Source of the DNA: Parabacteroides faecalis
Lineage (GTDB): Bacteria > Bacteroidota > Bacteroidia > Bacteroidales > Tannerellaceae
Reading direction: 5' to 3'
Assembly (NCBI RefSeq): GCF_022809355.1
Contig: NZ_JAKZMM010000013.1
Location: 1 to 64,000, forward strand
Length of the DNA: 64,000 nucleotides
Shown here: in pieces, positions 11,083 to 19,298 of the stretch
How positions within the stretch are numbered: position 1 is the first letter of the stretch
Layout: each line of letters starts with the position of its first letter
The notes under the pieces: model-generated
The model's input: the letters and a program-made list of their open reading frames with translations, nothing else
The model's database searches: none
Told to the model about the DNA's origin: nothing
Translations under genes and position numbers: made by a program

Positions 11083-11155
11083 ATATTGCCGAATCTGACA
11101 AATGCGGATATTTCCTCAGGACAACCTGTCAGTCTGTTTCCGCCATCGGAAGCAT

Positions 11156-11680
11156 TTATCGGATGATCCGGGCATATCCTTCTTTACGGGCTTTCGGTTC
11201 GGCCGGTGTTGTTGCCGGATAACCTAAAGCAATGGCTCCAATTCCGCCCAGACCTTCGGGAAGTCCCATTTCTTTCATCAGTTGTTTGCCTTCTTCGGTA
11301 GCGAACATTTCGATCTCTCGGTTAATCCAACAGCTGGCAAGTCCTATGGCATGGGCGGCAAGCATCATGTTTTCGAGTACACAAGTTCCGTCTTGAATGG
11401 CAAACGGACAATCAGTTGGGGCGAAAACCAATACATAAGTTGGTGCATCGTAATAAGGATTCCCGCTTTTCCCGCGAACAGCCGCATTCATGGCTGCCAG
11501 CTTTTCTTTCATTTGTTCTTGTTGTACGGCTACGATGAATGGAGATTGCCAGCCCATTCCGGTTGGAGCAAAGGTTCCGGCCTGTAATACGGCATTCAGT
11601 TCTTCGTCGGTAATCTGTTCAGGTAAATATTTACGGCAACTACGGCGTGTCTCAATGAGTTTTAAAAATTCGTTTTCCAT
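11156..11680 (-). CDS. Nitroreductase family FMN oxidoreductase
   Basis: A 174-residue protein of the NfsB/NADH-dehydrogenase-like nitroreductase family, which uses FMN and NAD(P)H to reduce nitro or quinone compounds; the natural substrate is not known. The flavin-binding amino terminus TRRSCRKYLPEQITDEEL and the following LQAGTFAPTGMGWQSP are typical, as is the late segment GLPEGLGGIGAIALGYPA. Length fits the short members of the family. It is a single-gene unit with a well-formed promoter (-33 TTTG, 19 bp, -7 TATATTTG at 11737-11744). Confidence 0.88.
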   Translation of the reverse strand: MENEFLKLIETRRSCRKYLPEQITDEELNAVLQAGTFAPTGMGWQSPFIVAVQQEQMKEKLAAMNAAVRGKSGNPYYDAPTYVLVFAPTDCPFAIQDGTCVLENMMLAAHAIGLASCWINREIEMFATEEGKQLMKEMGLPEGLGGIGAIALGYPATTPAEPKARKEGYARIIR

Positions 11681-11736
11681 ATCTTATAAAGAATTATTGT
11701 TATTATAATATGTACAGATAAATCTGTTCTTGCATA

Positions 11737-11744
11737 CAAATATA
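11737..11744 (-). promoter_or_regulatory. -7 box of the nitroreductase gene
   Basis: Minus-strand TATATTTG with a TTTG -33 motif 19 bp upstream, the spacing expected for the Bacteroidetes primary sigma factor. It lies 57 nt before the start codon. Confidence 0.65.
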
Positions 11745-11800
11745 TAATGAGAAATCAATTTGACAAAAATACCGTTTGGAACGATGGTATAATAATAAAG

Positions 11801-11838
11801 AAAGCAGGTAAAAGAAAATAGATCCTTTTGCCTGCTTT
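11801..11838 (-). terminator. Terminator of the DUF1349 gene
   Basis: A 14-bp stem (AAAGCAGGTAAAAG with CTTTTGCCTGCTTT, one T-G mismatch) with a 10-nt loop, 26 nt after the stop codon. Confidence 0.75.
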
Positions 11839-11863
11839 GATACATTATTCATTTGTGAGTTAC

Positions 11864-12517
11864 TTATTCTTCTGCATTTTTCTTTAGCCATTCCAGTCTG
11901 CGACAATCCGGAAGATGCTTTACTTTAAAATGTTCGAAGGTTGCTTTAAATCCTTTGCCGTCGGGCGAAGCGGCCATTAAGCCAACCATGACCGGAATAT
12001 TGTCTTGCAACCAGGCCGTACGCATCATGGTGTATTCCTTATCGTCGAGTGAATAGAAGATCTCAACTGCATCCAGGCGTCTGACTGCCTTGATCCAGAT
12101 ATAAGGAACCGGTTTATCGAGCGCGATGACGCTCCAGTCCGATGTTTTGTGCGTAACAACCGTACTGATATTAAACTTACCGTCGACAAACTCAATACCG
12201 GTTTTGATATAATTCTCGTGATCAATCCGCAACATTAATCCTGCCTGATCAAAACGTTGCTTATAATCTCCTGTTACCTTTACTTTTACTTCAAATTCTC
12301 CTCCATAGGTAGTGTAGTAGAAAGGGGCATCATCTACTGTGAAGCCGTAATGTGAAATCCGCCAGTAATCACTTTGAGGTGTTACGAACATTGACAGCGA
12401 ATTGTCTTTGATTTCCCATTCTTCCGGTTCATTGAACCATTGCATCTTCTCCAGCGACTGGGCTATCCCCATTTGGGAAGACACTAAAACCAATAAGGTA
12501 AAAAATAACTTTTTCAT
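11864..12517 (-). CDS. Exported DUF1349 (concanavalin-like) protein
   Basis: A 217-residue secreted protein. Residues 1-20 form a signal peptide (KKLFFTLLVLVSSQMGIAQS). The rest matches DUF1349, a jelly-roll fold related to sugar-binding lectin domains: TYGGEFEVKVKVTGDYKQ, then FDQAGLMLRIDHENYIKTGI, then DKEYTMMRTAWLQDNIPVMV. Members are usually annotated as concanavalin-like; enzymatic activity is not established. It is divergent from the LuxR-type regulator at 12675, and the two start regions share one palindromic promoter region (12609-12630), which suggests coupled control. Confidence 0.85.
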   Translation of the reverse strand: MKKLFFTLLVLVSSQMGIAQSLEKMQWFNEPEEWEIKDNSLSMFVTPQSDYWRISHYGFTVDDAPFYYTTYGGEFEVKVKVTGDYKQRFDQAGLMLRIDHENYIKTGIEFVDGKFNISTVVTHKTSDWSVIALDKPVPYIWIKAVRRLDAVEIFYSLDDKEYTMMRTAWLQDNIPVMVGLMAASPDGKGFKATFEHFKVKHLPDCRRLEWLKKNAEE

Positions 12518-12608
12518 TGAATGCTAGTATAATTAAATATGAATGAATCAATCAATGGAATCTTTTCTTCATTTTTCATTTGGCAGTTTGTGTATAACTG
12601 CATTTTAA

Positions 12609-12630
12609 ATTTACCTTTGCAAAGGTAAAT
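12609..12630. promoter_or_regulatory. Perfect 22-bp palindrome carrying two divergent -7 boxes
   Basis: Half-site ATTTACCTTTG is followed immediately by its exact reverse complement CAAAGGTAAAT. Each strand contains TACCTTTG (12612-12619 on plus, 12620-12627 on minus), an exact TAnnTTTG match, directed at the regulator gene (plus) and the DUF1349 gene (minus). The two polymerase sites overlap, so they would exclude each other, and the symmetry would also suit a dimeric repressor. Confidence 0.75.
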
Positions 12631-12674
12631 GGCAAGATTAATTTGTACAATGATTATTAATAACCATTTTCGCT

Positions 12675-13439
12675 ATGGATATTGTAAAGAAGCTGACCAA
12701 CGAATTTTCACGACAGGATTTTACGAATTCAAGAGAAGATCTGGATGCCGGAGAACTGGATAAGTATAAAAGAATTGCTTCGGGATATGCCACAATTGAA
12801 AACGCCATTGCTGTATTAAGTGATATGCATGCCAATACCAGTTATATTTATTATGGTGATTTCTCTGACGTGTTAGGACTTGGAAAAATGACTGATAAAG
12901 AAGATCGTATTGGTTCTATTTGGGAAGAGGAGATCTTAAAGCTTGTTTCTCCGGATGATTTGCATAATAAATACTTGCATGAACTGCGTTTTTTTCATTT
13001 TGTGAAGCATTTGCCTAAAGGCCGTCGTCATCATTATTATTTGGCAAACAAGTTGCGGATGAAAGATTCTGCCGGAAATTATCATGCCGTTTTGCATCGT
13101 TTGTTTTATGTTCCCGAACCCAATGGGAATAGTTTATGGTTGGCTTTGTGTTTATATACTCCGTTGACCGTTGATTTGCCAAACGGGAGTGTGGTGGTCA
13201 ATTCGGTAACAGGAGAAACGGAAGAGCTGGAAGTAAAGAATGATTTAAAGATCTTGTCGGATAGGGAAAGGCAAGTACTCCGACTGATTGATAAAGGACT
13301 GATGAGTAAAAATATAGCAGAAAGACTTTCGATCAGTATCAATACGGTCAGCAGGCACCGACAAGAGATTCTCAGTAAGCTTCAGGTTAAGAATTCTATC
13401 GAAGCTTGTCGGATTGCTAAAGATTTAGGACTTATTTAA
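12675..13439 (+). CDS. LuxR-type transcriptional regulator
   Basis: A 254-residue regulator with a carboxy-terminal LuxR/GerE helix-turn-helix: LSDRERQVLRLIDKGLMSKN, AERLSISINTVSRHRQEIL and KLQVKNSIEACRIA, about residues 195-254. The amino-terminal 170 residues are not a response-regulator receiver (no acidic phosphorylation pocket is seen); they resemble a PAS-like sensor as found in other Bacteroidetes LuxR proteins. The trigger is unknown. It lies divergent from the DUF1349 gene across a palindromic double promoter, so autoregulation is plausible. Confidence 0.87.
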   Translation: MDIVKKLTNEFSRQDFTNSREDLDAGELDKYKRIASGYATIENAIAVLSDMHANTSYIYYGDFSDVLGLGKMTDKEDRIGSIWEEEILKLVSPDDLHNKYLHELRFFHFVKHLPKGRRHHYYLANKLRMKDSAGNYHAVLHRLFYVPEPNGNSLWLALCLYTPLTVDLPNGSVVVNSVTGETEELEVKNDLKILSDRERQVLRLIDKGLMSKNIAERLSISINTVSRHRQEILSKLQVKNSIEACRIAKDLGLI

Positions 13440-14066
13440 CTGTTACTGGAAGTTAGGCAGACAGGCATTTCTCTTCAGATTGACATTCTGACACTTTGTC
13501 AATTTAACTGCTTTAAAACTGAGCTGTACGGTTCGGAGTATGGGCTTGTTTGATTTTATGCGATTCTCGCGAAGTTGAGATTTGTCAAAAAGAAAGTAAA
13601 AGGCGTGTTTGTGAAAAAAAAGATTGTTGCTTCAGTACGTCCTGGGCAAGAAAAATAGATCTTGTTGGTTGGTGGCTGGATTTACATTACTTTTTGGCAG
13701 ATTAAAAGTAACTGGATTTGGACAAGAAAATGGAAGGAAAACAGCCTCTCGGCAGGTGAAAAACTGCCGAAAAAGCGTGTCACGAACAAAATAAACGGGA
13801 ATTATCTTCAAAATACCTGACTTTTTACGGGAAATCCTACTAGCTTTGAACAAATTCCCGGCGTGTTTTTGGTAAAACATAGGCATGAATTGGGTTAAAA
13901 GTAGGCATAAAATCCTCCTTTGTAGACGAAAATAGGGGTGAAAATAGCCCTTTTTGCCCGTTTTTTGTGTAATATGATATGAATGGATGTTAGCAGATTA
14001 AGGCTGATTTTGTCTTACTGTTGGCTATCAACTGTAAAACCTTTCAAAGTGATCAAGTTGTTATTG
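13440..14066. other. Gene-free intergenic region with short repeats
   Basis: About 630 bp between convergent genes. It holds TGACA-CTT-TGTCA at 13489-13501 and an imperfect direct repeat TAAAACATAGGCAT / TAAAAGTAGGCAT near 13873 and 13896. The minus-strand frame 13632-13886 has no recognisable domain and codon use unlike real neighbours. No gene is called. Confidence 0.55.
13489..13501. repeat. Palindrome TGACA-CTT-TGTCA
   Basis: Third copy of TGACA-N3-TGTCA in the window, 50 bp after the LuxR-type gene. No adjacent promoter is apparent, so it may be part of a weak 3' hairpin rather than an operator. Confidence 0.4.
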
Positions 14067-14786
14067 CTATAGATGCAGGTAATAATCTTTGGCCAACGCT
14101 ATAAAATCATCCGTATAAACATGCCTTTCCTTCTCGATTGTCAAGGTATCTGCCTGGACTTCTGTAACCGGTGTGTCGGATATTTCTACCAGCAATCGTT
14201 TGGGGCGAGAAGTAGGAGTGGGCAGAACTGCCGTTTCTTTGTGTAGGAACAGAGACTCCTTATATATAATAGGTAAGAGGATTTCCCGTTGGTCGAAAGG
14301 CAGGATCAAACAGAGTTTTCCTTGCGGAGCCAGAAGTTGCCTGCTGCCTTCAATCAGTTCTTCCAATGTGAGTGTATCCGTATGCCGTGCCTGATTGCGC
14401 TGTTTGTCGGGGCATTTCAGTGAATCAATGAAATAAGGCGGATTGGAAACAATACAGTCATATTGGCGGATTCCGGCTGATTCGTTGACAAAATTGGCAA
14501 AAGGACGATGGAAAATCTGCAGTCGGTCACCGAAAGGTGAGCGGTCGGCGTTTTCGCGCGCTTGGATACAGGCCGCTTCGTCTATATCCACTGCGTCGAT
14601 TTCTGCCTGGCAACGCTGGGCCAGCATCAGACTAATCAGTCCGGTTCCGCAACCCACGTCGAGTATGCGTGTTATGTTTTCTACACAGCACCAGGCACCC
14701 AATAAAACACCGTCGGTACCCACTTTCATCGCACACTTGTCGTGCCAAACCGTAAATTGCTTGAACTGGAAATAAGGATTTGCCAT
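14067..14786 (-). CDS. trmN6: tRNA1(Val) A37 N6-methyltransferase
   Basis: A 239-residue class I SAM methyltransferase of the YfiC/TrmN6 family that methylates A37 of tRNA-Val. It has the SAM site ILDVGCGTGLISLMLAQ near residue 40 and the adenine N6-methylase motif SNPPYF near residue 115. The frame extends much further upstream into lon antisense, but the ATG at 14786 gives the normal family start (ANPYFQFKQFTVWHDKCAMK VGTDGVLLGAW) and length, so that start is chosen. It diverges from lon with about 100 bp between the starts. Confidence 0.9.
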   Translation of the reverse strand: MANPYFQFKQFTVWHDKCAMKVGTDGVLLGAWCCVENITRILDVGCGTGLISLMLAQRCQAEIDAVDIDEAACIQARENADRSPFGDRLQIFHRPFANFVNESAGIRQYDCIVSNPPYFIDSLKCPDKQRNQARHTDTLTLEELIEGSRQLLAPQGKLCLILPFDQREILLPIIYKESLFLHKETAVLPTPTSRPKRLLVEISDTPVTEVQADTLTIEKERHVYTDDFIALAKDYYLHL

Positions 14787-14836
14787 CTTTTTTCTGATTA
14801 CCAGCTGCAAAATTAGAGAGATTCTGCTATTTTTCG

Positions 14837-14858
14837 TACCTTTGGCACGTTTATTGTA
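14837..14858 (+). promoter_or_regulatory. lon promoter region, overlapping -7 and TGGCACG elements
   Basis: TACCTTTG at 14837-14844 is an exact -7 box. Overlapping it, TGGCACG at 14843-14849, four bases, then TTGTA resembles a sigma-54 -24/-12 pair with one change (TTGTA for TTGCA). The groES upstream region has the same TTTGGCAC-containing string. Confidence 0.45.
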
Positions 14859-14889
14859 TAAAAAATTATACAACCGCTTAATTAGAAGT

Positions 14890-17349
14890 ATGAAGAGTAA
14901 AAAGAAAATATTCTCCGCCTCCTCGTTTATAGCAGACGAGCCGATGGATATTGTAATACCCATTCTGACGAATTGTGATAACGATGAGGATTTTACGGAA
15001 GGGATTGACAAGCTGGAAAGCGAAGTTCCTATTTTACCGTTGCGTAATATGGTTTTGTTTCCCGGCGTGGCTTTGCCCGTTATGGTAGGCCGAACTAAAT
15101 CAATGAACCTGATAAAAGACATGGGCAGTTCGAAATCGATGATAGGAGTAGTCTGCCAGCGAGATATGTCTGTCGAAGATCCGAATAAAGACGATTTGTA
15201 TCCGATAGGTGTTATTGCCGACGTACTTAAAGTTATGGATGTATCGGACGGCATGACTACGGTTCTTTTACAGGGAAAGAAACGTTTTGAATTAAATGAA
15301 CTGGTACAGGACGAACCATTCCTGAAGGGACGAATTACCTTATTGGATGAACATTTCCCGGCAAAATCAGATAAAGAATTCAAGGCTTTGCTATCTAATG
15401 TAAAGGATTTGATGATCAAGATCCTGATGGCAACCAACGAACTTGGACAACGGGAAATGGCCTATGCCATCAGAAATATTAATAATGCACTGTATCTGAT
15501 TAATTATGCAAGTGCCAATCTTTTGAATGATGTAGCCAACAAGCAGCTGTTGCTGATGATGGATAGTCTGAAGGAACGTGCTTATAAGTTGCTTACTTTA
15601 TTGAACCGGGAGTTTCAGCTGATCGAACTGAAGGCTTCTATCCAGATGAAAACGCAGGAAGATATTGATAAGCAGCAGAAGGAATATTTCTTGCAGCAAC
15701 AGATCAAGACGATTCAGGAAGAGTTGGGTGGCAGCGTGAATGATCGGGATGTACAGGAACTGAAGGACAAAGCGGCTGATAAGATATGGCCGCAAGCCGT
15801 TGCTGAGATTTTCGACAAAGAACTTCATAAGCTGCAACGCCTGCATCCGCAGTCTCCGGATTATTCGGTGCAGATGCAATATGTACAGACCATTGTCGGT
15901 TTGCCATGGGAAACCTATTCGACAGACAATTTTAACTTGAATCATGCCCGTCGGGTATTGGATCGGGATCATTATGGTTTGGAGAAGGTAAAGGAACGTA
16001 TTATTGAACATTTGGCTGTATTGAAGCTGAAGAAAGATATGAAGTCGCCTATCATCTGCTTGTATGGTCCTCCGGGAGTCGGAAAGACTTCTTTGGGCCG
16101 CTCTATTGCAGAAGCATTGGGCAGGAAGTATGTACGTGTTTCCTTGGGCGGTTTGCACGACGAGGCAGAAATCAGAGGGCATCGCCGGACATATATTGGT
16201 GCTATGTGCGGACGAATCCTTAAGAATATACAGAAAGCAGGAACTTCCAATCCGGTATTTATATTGGATGAGATCGACAAGGTGTCGAGCGACTTTAAAG
16301 GTGATCCGGCTGCTGCTTTGCTGGAGGTACTTGATCCGGAACAAAACAGTGCATTCCATGACAATTATTTGGATATGGACTACGATTTGAGCCATGTGAT
16401 GTTTATTGCTACGGCCAACAATCTGAATACAATTTCCCAACCTTTATTGGATCGTATGGAGTTGATCGAGGTAAGTGGCTATATTCAGGAAGAAAAGGTA
16501 GAGATAGCATCGAAACATCTGATCCCGAAAGAAGCCGAGATTCATGGATTGAATAAGAAGGAAGTGAAGTTGCCGAAGAAAACAATCCAGGCGATCATCG
16601 AATCCTACACACGCGAAAGCGGTGTACGTGAGCTGGATAAGAAGATTGCCAAGCTGATGCGTAAGCTGGCTTATAAGAAAGCCTCGGATGAAGTACTTCC
16701 GGCACAAATCAAACCGGAAGATTTGCACGATTACTTAGGACCGATAGAATATACGCGTGATAAATATCAGGGTAATGACTATGCCGGTGTGGTAACAGGT
16801 TTGGCATGGACGGCTGTTGGTGGCGAGATCCTGTTTGTTGAAACCAGCTTGAGCAAAGGCAAAGGCGGCAAACTGACGTTGACCGGAAATCTGGGTGATG
16901 TCATGAAGGAATCAGCGATGCTGGCATTGGAATACATTCATGCGCATGCTCCTCTGTTTGGTATAGCAGAAGACCTGTTTGACAATTGGAATGTTCATGT
17001 CCATGTACCGGAAGGAGCTATTCCCAAAGATGGTCCGAGTGCCGGTATTACCATGGTAACTTCTTTGGTTTCGGCTTTCACGCAGCGGAAGGTGAAGAGT
17101 AATCTGGCGATGACAGGCGAAATCACTTTGCGTGGTAAAGTTCTTCCGGTCGGAGGTATCCGAGAGAAGATTTTGGCGGCTAAACGGGCCGGCATCAATG
17201 AGATTATCCTATGTAAGGAAAATCAGAAAGACATTGATGAAATCAAACCGGAATATCTGAAAGGGGTTACATTCCACTATGTAAGCGATATTCAGGAAGT
17301 CATTAAATTGGCTTTATTGGACGAGAAGGTAGCGAATCCGTTATTTTGA
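14890..17349 (+). CDS. lon: ATP-dependent protease Lon
   Basis: An 819-residue endopeptidase La that degrades misfolded and regulatory proteins in the cytoplasm. It has the Lon substrate-binding domain ([20 protein letters not shown] near residue 50), a coiled central helix region, the AAA+ module with Walker [14 protein letters not shown] near 395 and Walker [10 protein letters not shown] near 457, and the Ser-Lys protease domain with the catalytic serine in [10 protein letters not shown] near 717 and the lysine in the [20 protein letters not shown] segment. An upstream TTG at 14842 is in frame but lies within the promoter, so the ATG at 14890 is preferred. Confidence 0.97.
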   Translation: MKSKKKIFSASSFIADEPMDIVIPILTNCDNDEDFTEGIDKLESEVPILPLRNMVLFPGVALPVMVGRTKSMNLIKDMGSSKSMIGVVCQRDMSVEDPNKDDLYPIGVIADVLKVMDVSDGMTTVLLQGKKRFELNELVQDEPFLKGRITLLDEHFPAKSDKEFKALLSNVKDLMIKILMATNELGQREMAYAIRNINNALYLINYASANLLNDVANKQLLLMMDSLKERAYKLLTLLNREFQLIELKASIQMKTQEDIDKQQKEYFLQQQIKTIQEELGGSVNDRDVQELKDKAADKIWPQAVAEIFDKELHKLQRLHPQSPDYSVQMQYVQTIVGLPWETYSTDNFNLNHARRVLDRDHYGLEKVKERIIEHLAVLKLKKDMKSPIICLYGPPGVGKTSLGRSIAEALGRKYVRVSLGGLHDEAEIRGHRRTYIGAMCGRILKNIQKAGTSNPVFILDEIDKVSSDFKGDPAAALLEVLDPEQNSAFHDNYLDMDYDLSHVMFIATANNLNTISQPLLDRMELIEVSGYIQEEKVEIASKHLIPKEAEIHGLNKKEVKLPKKTIQAIIESYTRESGVRELDKKIAKLMRKLAYKKASDEVLPAQIKPEDLHDYLGPIEYTRDKYQGNDYAGVVTGLAWTAVGGEILFVETSLSKGKGGKLTLTGNLGDVMKESAMLALEYIHAHAPLFGIAEDLFDNWNVHVHVPEGAIPKDGPSAGITMVTSLVSAFTQRKVKSNLAMTGEITLRGKVLPVGGIREKILAAKRAGINEIILCKENQKDIDEIKPEYLKGVTFHYVSDIQEVIKLALLDEKVANPLF

Positions 17350-17368
17350 TCGGATGATAATATAAGGT

Positions 17369-17420
17369 AGAAGTCATGTATAAAACCAAACTCGTGGGTT
17401 GGGTTTTGTATATGACTTCT
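17369..17420 (+). terminator. lon terminator
   Basis: A long stem (AGAAGTCATGTATAAAACC with GGTTTTGTATATGACTTCT, two wobble or mismatch positions) followed by GTTTTGTTTTTT, starting 20 nt after the lon stop codon. Confidence 0.8.
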
Positions 17421-17515
17421 GTTTTGTTTTTTACGATGTTTTGATTTCGGTTATTGCGAAATTGATTGATTTTCCTTTTCTTTGCAAAGAATTAATAAAC
17501 GGCAGAGAGAAACGG

Positions 17516-17929
17516 ATGAGACTGAAGGAACGGATATATTATGTTTTGGTATTGATAGCGAGCTTTCTGGTTTTGCTGTCAGTAATTGTTCCTCATCATC
17601 ACCATGCCGATGGCTCTCCTTGTTACGAATGGTTATGGTATGGAGCCGCTTCGGATGCGCATACGCATTCCCATGGCGGAGATCATGACCATGCAACCGA
17701 CTGCACACATAATCAGGCATTAAAACCAGCTATCGAGAAACATGTAGTAGGTGAAGATATACACCTTTGGCTGGTTCCTATATTTTCCTTTTTCTATTTA
17801 CTTCGTCGACAAGATTCAGACTGGCTATCTGCTCTTTTTGAGCAAGGGCGAACCGTCTATCAGGAGACGTTGCATACCTCGTGGATACCACGGGCTAAAG
17901 GACTTCGTGCTCCTCCTTCCCTGATTTGA
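17516..17929 (+). CDS. Small His-rich membrane protein of a metal efflux operon (DUF6769-like)
   Basis: A 137-residue protein with an amino-terminal membrane helix (YYVLVLIASFLVLLSVIV), then His-rich segments (PHHHHADG and DAHTHSHGGDHDHATDCTH, which also holds a cysteine) and a second helix near residue 85 (LWLVPIFSFFYLL). It resembles short proteins placed ahead of CzcBA-type pumps in Bacteroides, annotated DUF6769; that match is from memory. The His/Cys stretch would suit binding of a soft or borderline metal in the periplasm. The longer frame from 17399 begins inside the lon terminator, so the ATG at 17516 is chosen. First gene of the efflux operon. Confidence 0.7.
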   Translation: MRLKERIYYVLVLIASFLVLLSVIVPHHHHADGSPCYEWLWYGAASDAHTHSHGGDHDHATDCTHNQALKPAIEKHVVGEDIHLWLVPIFSFFYLLRRQDSDWLSALFEQGRTVYQETLHTSWIPRAKGLRAPPSLI

Positions 17930-18048
17930 TCCGATGTTAAGATATAATAGACTGTTTGTACGTCTGTTGTATCGATTGTTTAGAAGACAAGACTTATTGG
18001 AAGTCCGGTCTTCAGAGGAATATAACAATTAATCAAATCAGAAAACAA

Positions 18049-19281
18049 ATGAAGAAAATATATTGGGTATTCTTGGCAACTGCCTATTTATTGGCGGGTT
18101 GTCAGGCAAAGAGTGTGCATACAGAGCATGATCATGAACATCATCATGAAGAAGAAACCGAACATGCACACGAGGAACATAATCATGAACATGATCACGA
18201 GCACGAAGAAGATGAGCATAATCATGAACATGAAGAAGCCGGAGAAAGTCATGCAGCCGGCGAGATCGTATTCAAGAAGGCAAATGCTGAAGCTATCGGT
18301 TTGCAGACGGAAGAAATGACTCCGGCTGCCTTTTCAGAAGTATTGAAAACCAGTGGTCAGATTCAGGCAGCGCAAGGTTCGGAATCGGTAGTCGTAGCAA
18401 CAGTTCCAGGTGTGGTAACTTTAGGAACAACCCGTTTGATGGACGGAACGGCTGTACAAAAAGGACAGACGATTTTATCTCTGGCTTCACGGACATTATC
18501 AGATGGTGATGTAGCCTTGCGTTTGAAGAATGCTTACGAAACAGCCCGGAAAGAATATGAACGAATGAAAGGACTGGTAGCCGACAAGATCGTTTCAGAA
18601 AAGGACTTCGAACAGGCTCGTTTGGCCTATGAGAACGCTAAGGTTGCCTACGAAGCCGTAAATGGAAAACATTCATCCAATGGTGTGGCTGTTACGGCAA
18701 CGATGAGTGGTTTCTTGAAGAATATTCTGGTAAAAGAAGGTGATTATGTAGCCGTAGGTCAGCCTTTGGCAACGATTTCTCAGAATAATCGGTTGGTATT
18801 GCGGGCCGATGTGTCGGAAAAGTATTATGCGCATATTCCGATGATGCGTTCTGCATATTTTAAGACACCGTATGATGACCAGGTATATAAGTTGGACGAG
18901 TTGAATGGTCGTTTCCTTTCGTATGGTAAATCTTCTGCCAATAATTCATTCTATATTCCTGTCTTGTTCGAGTTTGATAACAAAGGAGCAATCATACCGG
19001 GCTCGTTTGTAGAAGTCTATTTGCTGGGTAATCCGATGGATTCGGTACTAAGTGTTCCGCATAGTGCTTTGGTAGAGGAACAGGGGTTATTCTTTGTTTA
19101 CATCCGTTTGGATGAAGAATGTTATAAGAAGCAAGAAGTTTCTTTAGGCGCAGACAACGGCGAACGTGTCCAAATACTTTCCGGACTGAAAGCCGGTGAT
19201 CAGGTCGTTACAAAGGGAGCTTATCAGATTAAGCTGGCATCGGCATCCAATGCTATTCCGGCTCACAGCCATAGTCATTAA
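18049..19281 (+). CDS. RND efflux periplasmic adaptor lipoprotein, CusB/CzcB type
   Basis: A 410-residue membrane-fusion protein that links the inner-membrane pump to the outer-membrane channel. A lipobox (YLLAGC) ends the signal peptide near residue 18. Residues 25-70 are an unusually long His/Glu/Asp tract (repeats of HDHEH and EHNHEH) that probably binds metal. Then follow the barrel-sandwich and hairpin domains (VVVATVPGVVTLGTTRLMDG, KGQTILSLASRTL, VSEKDFEQARLAYENAK) and the beta-barrel domain (GSFVEVYLLGNPMDSVLSVP), ending HSHSH. The ATG at 18049 is preferred over the upstream in-frame start because it opens the signal peptide. Followed 18 nt later by the pump. Confidence 0.92.
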   Translation: MKKIYWVFLATAYLLAGCQAKSVHTEHDHEHHHEEETEHAHEEHNHEHDHEHEEDEHNHEHEEAGESHAAGEIVFKKANAEAIGLQTEEMTPAAFSEVLKTSGQIQAAQGSESVVVATVPGVVTLGTTRLMDGTAVQKGQTILSLASRTLSDGDVALRLKNAYETARKEYERMKGLVADKIVSEKDFEQARLAYENAKVAYEAVNGKHSSNGVAVTATMSGFLKNILVKEGDYVAVGQPLATISQNNRLVLRADVSEKYYAHIPMMRSAYFKTPYDDQVYKLDELNGRFLSYGKSSANNSFYIPVLFEFDNKGAIIPGSFVEVYLLGNPMDSVLSVPHSALVEEQGLFFVYIRLDEECYKKQEVSLGADNGERVQILSGLKAGDQVVTKGAYQIKLASASNAIPAHSHSH

Positions 19282-19298
19282 ACGAAATCGATACGGAT

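Noticed and set aside
14787..15437. Amino-terminal extension of the trmN6 frame by 217 codons into lon antisense
   Set aside because: The extension is Ser/Thr-rich antisense of lon, and the ATG at 14786 gives the exact family start and length.
17399..17515. Longer start for the His-rich membrane protein
   Set aside because: It begins inside the lon terminator hairpin and adds a non-typical tail ahead of the signal-anchor helix.
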